Source: Heterocephalus glaber (taxonomy: Eukaryota > Chordata > Mammalia > Rodentia > Bathyergidae). Taken from it: 64,000 nt of DNA. Under the pieces are notes generated by a model that did not search any database, was not told the origin of the DNA, and saw only the letters and a list, made by a program, of their open reading frames with translations. Below are positions 1 to 10,909 of the stretch, one piece after another; the first letter of the stretch is position 1; each line of letters opens with the position of its first letter. Where the stretch lies: the NCBI RefSeq assembly GCF_000247695.1, contig NW_004624730.1, positions 27,319,649-27,383,648 on the forward strand, in the 5' to 3' direction. Both the position numbers and the translations under genes were made by a program.

Positions 1-1591
1 TTAGTGAGATTGGCCTATAGTTCTCTTTTTCAGTTGGGTCTTTCTCTGCTTTGGGGATCAAGGTGATGCTTGCTTCCAGGACTGAATTTGGGAGTATTGC
101 TTCCCTTTCAATTTCACTGAAGAGTTTAAAGAGTAGTGGCAGTAGTTCCTCTCTAAATGTCTTGTAGAACTCAGCAGTGAAGCCATAAGGATCCAGGCTT
201 TTCTTAGTTGGTAAATTTCTAATTACGTTTTCAATTTCATTGATTGATATTGGGTTGTTTAGAATATTTAGGTCTTTGTTCAACTTTGGTAATTCATATG
301 TATCTAGGAATCTGTCCATTTCTTCTGTGCTTTCCATCTTATTGGCATATAAGTTCTCAAAATAGGTATTGATGATCCTCTGGATGTCTAGTGGGTCCGT
401 TGTAATTTCATCCTTTTCATTCCTAATTGCATGGATTTGGGCCTTTTCTTTTCTTTTTCTGGTAAGGTTGGCTAAGAGTTTCTCAATTTATTTTATTCTT
501 CCGAAGAACCAACTCTTGGCTTCATTGATTTTTTTGGTACCCTTCTCTTAGTCTCCATTGCATTGATTTCTGCTCTGATCTTTATAATTTCCTCCCTTGT
601 ATGAGATTTGGTTTGTCCTGCTCTTCTTTTTCTAGAAACTTGAGGTTCAGCATCAGGTTGTTTAATTGGGCTCATTCTGTTTTCCTAATTTGAGAATTCA
701 CTACTATGAATTTCCCTTGTAAGACTATTTGCATTATGTCCCATAGATTCTGATATGTTGTATTTGGCATTGTCATTTAATTGTAGGAACTGTCTGATTT
801 CTTCTTTAATTTCCTCTGTGACCCATTGGTTATTCAGAAGTTTGTTGTTCAATTTACATGTGTTTCTGAAATTCTTGCAGTTTCTTTTGCTATTGATCTC
901 CAATTTCATCACACTATGGTCTGATAATATACAGGGGATAACTTCAGTTCCTTTGCACTTACCTAAATATGTTCTGTGAGCGAGTATGTGGTCTGTTTTG
1001 GAGAATGACCTGTGTGCAGCTGAAAAGAATGTGTATTCTGATTTTGAGGGGTGGAACACTGTAAACATCTGTTAAGTTCATTTGTTCAAGAGTTCAATTA
1101 AGTTCTAGTATTTTGTTGCTTATTTTTTGTCTAGTTGATCTGTCTATGATATTGGGGTATTGAGGTCCCCCACTACTATTTTAGTGCTTATTTGATTTTT
1201 CATGTCCATTAGTATTTGTTTTATATAGTTGAGCACACTAGTGTTTGGTGCATAAATATTCATGCTTGCCATCTCTTCCTCTTGGATTGTTCCCTTTATA
1301 AGGATGTAGTGTCCCTCTTTGTCTCTCAGTGTTGGTTTGAAATCCACTTCCATCTGCAATGATGGTAGCTACTCCTGCTTTGTTTTGGGTTCCTGTTGCA
1401 TGGAGTATTGTTTTCCACCCTTTAACTTTCAGTCTGTGAGTTTCTTTTTGAATTAAGTGTGTTTCTTGTATGCAGCGTATTGTTGGATCTTGCTTCTTGA
1501 CCCATTCTGTTAGTCTATTTCTTTTGATTGGTGAATTGAAACCATTAACATTGATGGTTATAACTGATATGTATTGACTTATCATTGTCAT
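1..1591 (-). pseudogene. L1 ORF2 remnant: endonuclease domain and start of reverse transcriptase region
   Basis: ORF2 encodes the L1 endonuclease and reverse transcriptase that carry out target-primed reverse transcription. The likely start is a methionine at 1591 or 1585, followed by the characteristic opening ITINVNGFNSPIKR and the endonuclease motif IQETHL. Further on come NIYAPN and VVGDLNTPIS (endonuclease core, 1300-1144), then the linker and, near base 1, residues matching the beginning of the RT domain ([14 protein letters not shown]). The frame used at 1627-1238 differs from that used from 1359 onward, so at least one frameshift lies around 1240-1360. Further stop codons follow. No functional protein can be made. 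Confidence 0.9.
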
Positions 1592-1670
1592 AACTTTTTC
1601 TTTTGGTTGGATTCTCCCCCTTTGCATTTAATTTCTTGTCATGCCCGATGGATTCATTCTGCTGTGTTTC

Positions 1671-2661
1671 CTAAGGGTTGTGATCCTCATTGTCTTTTCC
1701 TAGGATATTGTCTAAAATTTTTTGGAGTGCTGGTTTGATATTCATGAAGCTCCTAATGTGCTCTTTGTCATGAAAGTATCTTATTTGTCCATCAATTTTG
1801 AAAGATAGTTTTGGAGGGTACATCAATCTGGGTTGGAGGCTGTTTTCCTTTAGGGCTTGAAATACATCACTCCAAGCTCTTCTTGCCTTGAGGGTTTGCA
1901 TTGAGAAGTCTGCAGTGATTCTGATGGGCTTTCCTTTGTATGTGATTTGTTTCTTTTCTCTCACTGCTTGTAGAATTTTGTTCTTTTGTTGGGTTTCTGA
2001 AATTTTAACTATTATATGGCTCTGTGTAGATTTTTTTGATCCAGGCTATTTGGAGTCCTATATGCCTCGCTTATCTGTATGTCAAGTTCTTTTCCCCTAC
2101 TTGGGAAGTTTTCTGCCTTCACTTTAGTGAACAGTTTTTTTATGTCATCTTCACTCTCTCCTCTTTCTTCACTGACTTCGATCAGTCTTATGTTTTTCTT
2201 TGCATTGTCTAGCAGCTACTGGATTGATTTCTCATGATCCCTTACTATTTTAAAGCAATTTTTCTTTTCCTGGTCACTAATTGCAATCTTATCTTCTGTA
2301 TCTGAAATTCTGTCCTCACATCGGATCATTCTGCTGCATAAACTTTCAATGGAGCTTTTAATCTCCTGGAAATCTGTTTGCATTTGTTTCCTATGTTGGG
2401 ATTCCATCATGTTCCTCAGCGCCTCTATTTTTTTTAATCTGTGTCCTCTCTAAATTTATTAATCATGTCTTGCACTATGGGCACAATCTCTGCAGTTATC
2501 TGAGAAATTATTTCTGATCTCATTTCTTCCGGATCCTCTTTTGTTGCCAGTTTAGGGAGTCCAGGTAGTGAAGTGTCAGATTGTTCCATCTTGTTTCCCT
2601 TTGGGGTTCCTTTGGGTGATCTGGAAGTCTGGTTTTGAAACTTGTTTACCTGTCTTCTCAT
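1671..2661 (-). pseudogene. L1 ORF1 remnant: RNA-binding coiled-coil protein
   Basis: ORF1 encodes the trimeric RNA chaperone that packages L1 RNA. The N-terminal part (from Met at 2661) contains many lysine, arginine, serine and threonine residues and ends in a frame break near 2434. The middle part (2410-2216) has heptad-like spacing with many glutamate and lysine residues, consistent with the coiled coil. The C-terminal domain (1964-1671) carries the highly typical stretch ITADFSMQTLKARRAWSDV followed by QPRLMYPPKLSF. The three parts sit in three different minus-strand frames, so at least two frameshifts have accumulated. Length and domain order are those of a normal L1 ORF1. Confidence 0.9.
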
Positions 2662-2699
2662 TTCAATGGGGTGTGGAGTGGGGTGTGGGGTATGTGTGT

Positions 2700-2830
2700 G
2701 TTACTGGCGCCTGTGTAGCTCACCTCCTTGGTGCTGGGGGCAGTGGTATGGCAGCCTGGAAAGTTCACCTCCTCTGCCCTGGGGGCAGCTCTGCTTCTCG
2801 GCACTTGGGGCAGTGGTACGGCAGCCTAGA
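2700..2830 (-). repeat. Short direct repeats in the L1 5'UTR
   Basis: The 17-base string cagtggtatggcagcct at 2741-2757 recurs with one change at 2811-2827, 70 bases apart. A second block (cacctcc...ctgggggcag) at about 2721-2743 recurs at 2767-2788. The segment is more GC-rich than its surroundings. Rodent L1 promoters are often built of tandem monomers, and this may be a short version of that design. Confidence 0.55.
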
Positions 2831-2859
2831 ATGTTCTCTTTATCATTTTTGATTCAGTA

Positions 2860-4780
2860 GTCCACTGAATGGACATGCCATAAGTTGTCCTTTCTCATTG
2901 AAATATCAGATAAGTTGAAAAACAACAGTCAAAAGAATATTTAGTTATTCCCTTTGTTGTGGTGAACTTACAAAGGAATAAAAACAAATACATTTTTAGA
3001 AAACTGTAACAGTAAGATTTAAAAATATAAAGTATGACAATGTAATTAATCAAACATAATAGAAATGGCTAGTTTACTTGCCTAGTATATTCTTCATCTT
3101 TGCTAACAAAATTGTACCTTTTTCATAGCAATAACATCTGATTTAATTCCAGCAAGGGTAGTAATCGGATTCATTGCCAATGCACTATAACAAAAGTTAA
3201 TTCATGGAAAGCTATTTTTTCCTGTTACCTAAATAAAGATAGAGACGTAAAGGGCAGTAGGTATACACTTTCTGCCATTAACCTGTTTTTCCTCTTGTCT
3301 AGATTGTGATTCAGTGTTGAGGTAGAACAAACAGCCTCTGTTGAGTACACCCAAACTGCCCTAACTAGATCACTCATTTTCCCACCTATCTCAGGTCCCT
3401 AAGCATACTGTGTATTCAATGTTGCTTTTCCATAATGAGTTAAACACCTGAGGAAATGCTTCATATTTATTACATTCCTGTTGTAATAATGACTGAATTG
3501 ACCGTATCATAGCAAATTGCTGTGTCAGTTTTGTGGCAGTAATATAATAGTGCCCTAGAGGCTTAGAGGGATTCTTGTACCTTCCTAAATACCATGCTAG
3601 CTGATGGAGAATTCCCTAAGATGTTTGACTCATTTTTCTCTGATTTACCGAATCCGAAAGAGGATTTTAGAGTAACATGTGGAGCGTTTTATTCAACGAA
3701 AGTTAACTCTTGGACTTAAGAGATATTTGTTGTAGAATTCCAGTGGGAAGGGCAGAAAGCCTATAAAAACACAGGTTGTCTTGTTATCTGATACTGTAAG
3801 CGAAATGCAGGCATTCCTTCAGAACACCCTGAAGAGAACACATCTAATTTTTCTTCATCTCAGTCCAGGAAGATAAACAATAACATTTAATTTAATTAGG
3901 TAGTCATTTCCCCCAAAATGTATTACAATGAAGATTTTTTTAAAAAATGTTTTATTTTTCTCCAAAAATGCTCAAATAGCACTTCTAGAGTTCTTTCTGG
4001 GTCCAAAAATACACTGATGATTGGAGAACTGAAAGTGCAAATTGTTGAATGGATGTGTTGCATTTAAAAACTATTTTAAAAGTTAAATATAAATGTTTAA
4101 ATATTTGATATTTGAAGAATATTAACACCACCACCACCATCTGTAGTGCCCTCATCTTTATTGAGAAATTTAGATAGTTAATTATAACAAAATGCTCAAA
4201 CACCATATAGATGCCATACTCTGCCTTACCATTCTAGGCCAATGCAGATTTACATTTAAATGGTTATACATTTACCCAAGAGACCAAATGCAGGTTAAAA
4301 GCATGAGAGTAGTGTAATTTTACCAATTCTAGGTCAAAAGTAAGTGTTTTATGTAGTAGAGATTATTTGAGGACTTTGTGGCTTTGCTTTCAAGACCTCT
4401 TTAACAAAATGGATTTAATTTGAACAGCTTATTTGGTATCAGTACTTAGTGGATAGTAGATATTCCTTGTAATAGTAACATTTTTCCAAGTCATATTGCA
4501 GGTGTTAGGCTCTTGCTACTACCCTACATGTTGGTGTATACCAAGGATAATATAAAGAAGGTCCTTGCCCTCTGATCTAAAGTCAAGGTGGGGAAATAAT
4601 GCATACAAAGTACTTAGGCAATATGGTCTTGGCTGTAAGAGATATAAGAGAAAGACAAGAATTCAGTCTTACTGCATTACATATTGTATGGTAAATACTC
4701 TAAAGGGGCAGAGATAAAGAAAATGGAGGCTGGAGTTAAAAGAAAGTAATAAAAGGATGTTTCATAGAAAAAAACTTGCT
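2860..4780. other. Non-coding stretch, nothing assigned
   Basis: AT-rich sequence without a supportable gene, RNA gene or clearly recognised young repeat. The open frames are short and have no recognisable protein character. A short CAC run at 4128-4138 is the only simple-sequence feature. Confidence 0.5.
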
Positions 4781-4788
4781 ATTAGGTC

Positions 4789-5025
4789 TTTTTTTTCCCC
4801 CACCATTAAGTTTATTGGTACATTTTAGGTATAAAATACAGTTACATTCATCATTGGGATCTTGTACCATTACATGAGTATCTTGGTTCTTATTTTTTCC
4901 CCCCTTCCCCTGCCCTCCTCTCACCCCCTCCACCCCTTCCCATTTGCAAAGATCCCGTTTCCATTTTTTTCCCCTTTCTCATATATTTTCCCCCCTCTTT
5001 CCTCTCCCCCCCATCCCACCTCCCA
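4789..5025 (-). mobile_element. L1 3'UTR fragment, antisense
   Basis: It starts with a T run (the A tail on the minus strand), then the reverse complement of the L1 3' end (ttattggtacattttaggta), then the long C/T-rich tract that is the purine-rich part of this L1's 3'UTR. It is flanked by ctattaggtc (4779-4788) and ctattagatc (5026-5035), a target duplication with one mismatch. This is an extreme 5' truncation of about 240 bases. Confidence 0.85.
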
Positions 5026-5219
5026 CTATTAGATCTTAAGGAATGAATGGAACTGAAGTTTGATTTTGAAAATCATGAACAGAGAATAAGCTATAGACCC
5101 CCTTCTACTAGAACACATCCCATAGAATAAGAGAATATATTTGCAAATCATAAATCTAACAATCATGCAGAATGATAAGTAAATTTCAATAAGAAAAAGC
5201 AACAGCTTGTAAGCAAAGA

Positions 5220-6160
5220 CATGAATAAGCACTTTACAAAAGAGTTTTCAAGGCCAATACCACAGAATATTCAGCTGTATTCATCAGGAGAAAAAGGGAA
5301 ATTAATGGTGCAGTGTAGCATCTTACACCCATTAGATGACTTAGTTTAAAAATAATAAGTGTAGTCAAAGATGTAGAAAATTGGAACCCTTGTATTCCAC
5401 CATACTAGAAATCAATACAGTGGTACCTTAAAAAATTTAAAGTGGAATTACTATGTAATAAATTCCTTTTCTGGAAATATACCCAAAGGAATTAAAAGTA
5501 AGAACTCAAATATTGTGCATCCCTGTTCATAGCAGCATTATTTTCAGTAGCCAAAAGGTGGAAGTAGTCCAAGTGTCCAATGCCAAATAAATACAGAATT
5601 ATATATACACATAATGGAATGTCATTTAGCTTTAAAAGAAAGAAGTTATGACATACACTAAAACATGGATAGTACTTAAGGACATTATGCTAAGTGATAC
5701 AATCCAGTCACAGAAAGACAAATACTGGATGATTCCACTTTAGATAAGGTATTTAGAGTAGTCAGAATTATAGAGACGGCTGGAGGGAGGGGGAAATGCA
5801 GGTATTATTGTTTAATGTTTACTGAGTTTCAGTTTGAGAAGATGAAGAGTTCTGTGTATGGATAGTGGTAAAGGTTGCACAATAATTTGAATGGACTTAA
5901 TGCTACTGAACATAAAAATAATTGCGATGGTAAATTTTATATATATTTTACCACAATTTTAAAAAAATTAAGCCAAATGCAGTACCACTACGTATCAGAA
6001 TTGCAAAAATTAAAAATAAAGAAAATATTAACTTATCAACTAGAACAACACACTTATTAGGAGGGTAAAATGGTATAATCATTTTGGAATGCTATTTGCA
6101 ATATCTGCTAAAACATAAGACATGAAAAGCAAAATAAAATATAAATAATAGGAAATATGC
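5220..6160 (+). mobile_element. Old L1 (L1M-like), 3' part of ORF2 and 3'UTR
   Basis: Highly diverged L1 text in sense orientation. Typical strings are aatggaatgtcatttagctt near 5610 and the phrase about apparatus for 'patching' a Y/N-rich ORF2 tail around 5480-5700. It is interrupted at about 6164 by a younger L1 3' end and appears to resume near 6340. There are many stops, and it lacks coding value. Confidence 0.7.
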
Positions 6161-6163
6161 AGA

Positions 6164-6330
6164 TCTTTTGCAAATGGGAAGGGGATCAACAGATAGGAGG
6201 GGGGAAGGAAGGGGATGAAGAAAGAATTATGATGTTTTATGTATATGTACCAACTCCCCAGGAGGAATGTAATTGTTATATACTGCAAACATCTACTAGT
6301 AAAACATAAAAATTGAAAGAAACGAGATAC
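6164..6330 (+). mobile_element. Young-type L1 3'UTR fragment
   Basis: Purine-rich start (gggaaggggatcaac), then the shared L1 3' end with gtatatgtaccaactcccca and tatactgcaaacatctacta, and an AT-rich end. It matches the 3' ends at 22206, 61360 and 44400-44620. It splits an older L1 that resumes near 6340. Confidence 0.8.
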
Positions 6331-6339
6331 AAACATTAA

Positions 6340-7069
6340 TACCCCACAATTCCACTCCTATGTATAATCCAAGTAAAAATGCTTATATGTCTTCCCCCAA
6401 AGGTTATGAGATTGTTCACAGCACATTAATAATAGCCCAAACCTAGAAATGACCCTGTTGCTTATCAATAGTAGGATGGATGAATAAACTACGTTATGTT
6501 CACAAAGTGGGATCATATACAATGAACAAAAATATTTTCAACAGTATGAGTGATCCTCATACATTTAAGCAAAAGAAGCTAGATAAACTTCCTTTTGGGG
6601 TGGATTGTTTGAAGGGTGCCCTAGGGTACTAGTGTAGCCCTATTTCTTGATCTGGGTGTCAGTTATATAGGTTTCTATGGAAATCCAAGAAGTTACAGAT
6701 TTATGATTGACATCTTCTTCTGTATTTCACCATACTTTAAAAGATAAAAATTTAAAACAGCATTTTTGTTTGCACAAGGGAGAGAATTAACAACTGATTC
6801 TAAAATATGTATAGAAATTTGAAGCACCAATAAAAACCAAGATAATTTTGATTATGAGACTGACGTGCTGCCTGCTACACTAAGAAGGCACTTAAACCAA
6901 GATAATTTTGAAGAGCAAAATTACAGAATATTCATTGTCAAGACTTAAGTATAGATAATATTGACACAAAACTAAACATATAAGTCAACAGAAAAGAATA
7001 GGGAATCCAAAAGTAGACCTATGTATGGTCAATAACTTTTCAACTTGGATGTCAAGGTAATTAAATGTA
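6340..7069 (+). mobile_element. Old L1 (L1M-like) ORF2 segments
   Basis: Diverged sense-strand L1. 6340-6780 resembles an ORF2/3'UTR tail. 6780-7069 resembles a more internal part of ORF2, so two old copies may abut. The second piece is interrupted by a 42-base tRNA-derived insertion at 6852-6893. It continues beyond an LTR inserted at 7070-7432. Confidence 0.65.
6852..6893 (-). pseudogene. tRNA-Met 5' fragment, retroinserted without tail
   Basis: The minus strand of 6889-6852 reads from GCCTTCTTAG through GTCAGTCTCATAA. That is nucleotides 1 to 38 of elongator tRNA-Met, ending with the CAT anticodon and the rest of its loop. About 33 of 38 bases agree with the mammalian tRNA as I know it, and the differences are mostly transitions at former CG positions. 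Four extra bases (aagt on the minus strand) precede it. The insert is flanked by an exact 18-base direct repeat (6834-6851 and 6894-6911), and no A tail separates insert and repeat. This fits the tailless retropseudogene class: a 3'-truncated structural RNA copied by L1 machinery. It lacks the T arm and box B and cannot make a tRNA. Confidence 0.88.
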
Positions 7070-7432
7070 TGTGTTGAGGGGAGAAAGCCGTGATGTTTAA
7101 GCCTAATTGTTAACCTGATTGGCTTGGAAGCTGGCTAGTGATTATTAATAAAGCACACTCCTGGGTATACTGGGAAGGTCATAGTGGGTCATACATATAT
7201 CATGACTTTGAGTACCTTGTATTGTCCTTGGCACCTTCCTCTCTGGCACTGTTTCCCTATTCTGTCATGAACTAAGCAGCTTTGCTGTGCAAGACCCTTC
7301 CACCATGTTTGCCTTGGAGCCAACTGATTTTGCACTGAAAACCCTGAAGTCATAAGCCAAATAAACCTCTCCTCCTTTTAATTGTGGTGCCAGGTAATTT
7401 GTCCCAGTAATGAAAAAGCTAACTGATACAGA
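7070..7432. mobile_element. LTR-like insertion in an old L1 (same family as 12206-12546)
   Basis: Shares its layout with the solo LTR at 12206: an early ctgattggctt, a middle cctctctggcac, and a late gccttggagcc...aagccaaataaacct block, ending aactgataca. Old L1 ORF2 sequence runs up to about 7069 and resumes at about 7433 (gctggaccaattgg), so this was inserted into that L1. Boundaries are approximate and no target duplication was found. Confidence 0.65.
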
Positions 7433-8225
7433 TCTTTTTTTAAAAAAAATTGCTGGACCAATTGGACATTTATGCAAAAAGAAAACAAAAACCCTACCTC
7501 TACCCTTATATCTTACTCTCTGAGAAAATTAACTCATAAGGGATGCCAAACCTTAATGTAAGTGCCAAGAATGTAAAATGTTTAGGAGAAGATCTTTTTG
7601 ACTTTTATTTAAGCAAAGAATTTTTAAATAGGACAAAAAATTATGAACCACATGAGAAAAATTGATATTAAAAAGAACTTTATCAAAAGGTTTTTAAGTT
7701 CTCTTCCTTAAACAGGAGCTCTCATACTGAAAATGGAAAAGTACATGAAATGAAATAGTACAACCTTTTGGAAAACAACTTGAAAGTTTCTTAAAACTTT
7801 AAACATACACCTACATATAACCCTGATTTTCTAAGTATTTATCCAAGAAATTTAAAAATCACATATCTAAACAAAGACTTGGAAAAAATGTTCTTAGGAG
7901 ATTATTTCTATTAGCCCAAATCTGGAAAAACCCCATTAGACAGCATGTGTATGGAAGAACAGATTGTGCAGTGTCCATATAATGGAATACTATTCATCAA
8001 TAAAAGAGAACACCTTTTTGATATATTCAACAGTGTATCTCAAAATGATGTTACATGCAATGAGACCTCTTCTGCCACAACCCCCTTCCTTCTCCATAAA
8101 AGCATAAAAATAGAGTCCATACTCATGGAACTGACCCAGGTAGTTCCAGAAACTGTTTTGACTGGATACTAAAAAACAAGATGAGCGGTACACGAACACT
8201 GTGCTCAGCTTGGTGAATATGTTTC
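7433..8225 (+). mobile_element. Old L1 ORF2 3' part, continuation
   Basis: Resumes the L1 text interrupted at 7069: gctggaccaattggacattt, a segment like the typical ataggacaaaaaattatgaa, and a late part with ccatataatggaatactatt at 7975-7995. Diverged, with stops in all frames. Confidence 0.7.
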
Positions 8226-8264
8226 TTAAAGGACTGTGGTGAGCAATTCTAAACTCTTGAACAT

Positions 8265-8440
8265 GTTGTTTTAGTTTCCTGGGGCTGCCATAACAAATTG
8301 CCACAGATTTTGTGGCTTAAAACAAGAAAGTGTGTTCTCTCATCATCCTGAAAAGCAGAAGTCAAAAAGGAAGATAATTTTCTTGGGCTATAGTCTTTCT
8401 GAAATCCCTAAGGAAGGATTTTTGTCTTTCCTCTTTCAAT
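8265..8440. mobile_element. MLT1-like LTR fragment
   Basis: Contains the conserved block tttcctggggctgccataac, then gccacagattttgtggctta, typical of the MaLR (MLT1) LTR class and related to 12855-13065. Truncated, with no second half visible. Confidence 0.6.
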
Positions 8441-8689
8441 GACTCCAAGTATAGCTTGACTTGTGTTTGCATCATTTTAGTCTGTGTTGTATTTTGCTTA
8501 GCTTTTTGCTCTCCTCTGCGAGTCTCCTCTATGTGTCTCCTAGAAGGACAACTGCATTGAATTTAGTTGGACCACCTAGAATAAGGATTTTGAGATCCTT
8601 ATGTCAGAAAAGAGACATTTTGCATATTGTTTACATTTATAGCTTTCATTGGCTAAGACATGAACTTATATTTGAGTATCATTAATCTA

Positions 8690-9490
8690 ATGTACGTGTA
8701 TATGAAAATTGAATCAACATATATTTAAATAATGAGAGTTGTATTTCTCAGTGTTAAAAAGTTACATATAAACAAGGGGAAAAACTTGAATGAACTCTGA
8801 TATGCCAGATGAGAGTCATAGATAATCAGCATGAATGTATATCAATATACAGACAGGAGAGAAATAAATGCACATATAAGTGTACACATGGGTCAGTATA
8901 CATACATTTATTTCCTACCTCTGTCCACTAACAGAAGCTAGAAGCAGTGGCACTCATGTAGCAACAAGCAGCCCTAGCACCAGATCTTGGTTTCTAAATA
9001 CCGTTCTCCAACAAACAGAGCTAGTGCCTCTTGAGGAAATGGTTGTTTGCAGGGTAAAGGCACTTAAAATACAATACGAGCCTGGAGTATGTTACAGTGC
9101 CAGAAAACAAGGAAGTGTCCAGTAAAAAAAATATAAAGACAAAGATAAGTGGTTGACTTGGTCTGAGGTTGGGAATGAAGAATGACACCAAAAGGAGGTG
9201 AATTTTCTTTTGGGGTGGTAGAAATATTTTATAGTCAGTTGTAGGACTCTGTAAATATTCAAAAAATGAAACTGAGGGCCGGGGATTTAGCTCAGTGGTT
9301 TCACTGCCTGCTGCCCGAGCACAAGGACCCGAGTTCGATCACTGGTACAAAAAAAAAAAAAAACCAAAAAATGAAACTGATATCATGTACCTCCCAATTT
9401 GATGTGATGAGCGTGAAAGTTTATCATGTGTATTCTTAGGTAAATTTTATAATATATAAATCATACCTTAATAAAGTTGATGAAGAGGAA
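8690..9490 (+). mobile_element. Old L1 3' end
   Basis: The last part reads like an L1M tail: ttttggggtggtagaaatat, then a stretch ending taccttaataaagttgatga. It was interrupted by an ID SINE at 9276-9365. The 5' half of this span is only weakly recognisable. Confidence 0.55.
9276..9365 (+). mobile_element. ID-type tRNA-derived SINE
   Basis: Contains a box A-like ggatttagctcagtgg, a box B-like gagttcgatcac, a terminal ggtac and an A tail. It is flanked by an exact 15-base duplication aaaaaatgaaactga (9261-9275 and 9366-9380). The insertion is in the tail of an old L1. Confidence 0.95.
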
Positions 9491-9499
9491 CAACAACAA

Positions 9500-10129
9500 T
9501 AAAAACCAGTGCTCTATGTCAAAGGCACACAGGAATCAAAGAGCTTCCAGTGGCTAAAGTGAATAATTTGAGCAAGAAATTAAATGATGATATTGAAGAA
9601 TAACTCCTCAAATAAACATTCATGACTATGTGCTGGCATGCATACATAAATGTAGAAGGGACAAATCTTTCTTACAAAGGAATTATAAGTATTAATGTTG
9701 AAGGAATGAGGGAAATAGAAAATCCAACTTTAGAATCTCACAATAGTAACTATTATAAACAAGATTCACTAATGAGTACTAAAATTACTGAGTGAAACTT
9801 GTTGGACAAGTAGTATATTTGCATGATTTTAAGGTATCTCCCCTGAAATATTTATGAATTACAGTGCTTGTTTAACATGAGCATATATAGTCTTCCATGT
9901 TTCTTCCTCTAGGAGGCAGAGCTTAATTCCTTTCTCCCTTGAATGTGGGCTGGAGTTAATGACTTGCTTCTAATGAATAGAGTATGGAAAGGAAAAAAAA
10001 CCCAGGAACTTCACAGAAGAGAAAAGTGATGGGCATGACCTTACAAGATGGTCAAATCTAGTTTCACTAATAGTAAGTCATGTTGACATTATATGCCTGC
10101 TAATTTGAGGTAATGTATATGAAATCTCC
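9500..10129. other. Ancient repeat-like sequence, family not named
   Basis: Includes a segment at 9905-10030 (tgtgggctggagttaatgac, tgcttctaatgaatagagta) that is a recurring ancient mammalian repeat motif whose family I cannot name with certainty. No gene is visible. Confidence 0.4.
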
Positions 10130-10680
10130 TAAAGCTGAATATGCCCATACCTTATGACCTATCCATTCTGTCCATAGGCATACATACAACAAAAGCATGT
10201 TTATATTTTTGTATCAAAATACCTTCAAAAGAGTGTACATAGCAGCATTATTTATAAAAGATTCTGTGTGTCTATCAATAGTAGAATGAAAAGTGCATTA
10301 TATTCAGGCAATGGAATACTATACAGTAATGAAAATAAATGTACTGTTGCTACACAATAAATCAGCAAAGAATCTTACAAACAATGTTTAATGAGAGAAG
10401 TTAGGCATGAAAATGTGTATACTATGTGTTATATAAGGTAATACAAGCAAACCTAATATATGGTGTTAGAAGTCATGGTGGTGGCTAGTTTGGAGCAGCA
10501 AGAGTTGGTGACCAAGAGTAGACATGAGGAAGGCTTCTGGGATGTTGGTGACATTCTATTTCCTGATCTGTCTAGTGATTATACAAATTGTTTGCTTCTT
10601 GACAACTCACCAAGCTGTACCTTTATGATAAATGCACTTTTCAGCATGTATATTTTACTAATGACCACATTTACTTAGTA
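10130..10680 (+). mobile_element. Old L1 3' part
   Basis: Typical L1M phrases: acatagcagcattatttata, aggcaatggaatactataca, and a late segment caccaagctgtacctttatg. Non-coding remnant. Confidence 0.7.
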
Positions 10681-10739
10681 AAAAACAGAGAACTTTGGCA
10701 TTTAGTTAGATACTTTTGCATTAAAATTTCTACCATACT

Positions 10740-10905
10740 ACTCACTGGATATTACCTAATCTCACTAAGCTGTAGGTCCCTGATCCATATAGTAAGGGTA
10801 AACAATACTTAGCTCAAAAGATTATTTTGAGGGCTAAATTAAATGAAGCAGCATATATAATGTATACAAAATCAGAGCACAAGGTCTGGTGCAAGTAAAT
10901 AGTCA
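10740..10905 (+). mobile_element. MIR SINE
   Basis: Matches the middle and 3' parts of MIR: atctcactaagctgtaggtc, an AAGGGT AA stretch, then gagggctaaattaaatgaag and a gcacaaggtctggtgcaagt end. Diverged. Confidence 0.7.
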
Positions 10906-10909
10906 AAGG

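Larger units (their letters stand above)
1..2852 (-). mobile_element. LINE-1 retrotransposon, 5' half, antisense, cut by window start
   Basis: Read on the minus strand, this is the 5' half of a mammalian L1: a 5'UTR of about 190 bases (2852-2662), ORF1 (about 2661-1671), a short spacer, and ORF2 from about 1590 running off the window at base 1. The order and spacing are those of a full-length L1, and ORF1 spans about 330 codons, the usual length. Both ORFs are broken by frame changes, so the copy is dead. The rest of ORF2, the 3'UTR, the A tail and one target duplication would lie left of base 1. The 5' boundary near 2852 is where L1-like sequence stops being recognisable, so it is approximate. 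This is the only copy here that reaches the 5'UTR; the other young copies keep only about the last 1.2 kb or less. Confidence 0.93.

Noticed and set aside
9276..9365. Functional tRNA gene, from the box A/box B-like text
   Set aside because: It is a multicopy ID SINE with A tail and target duplications; the acceptor stem does not pair.
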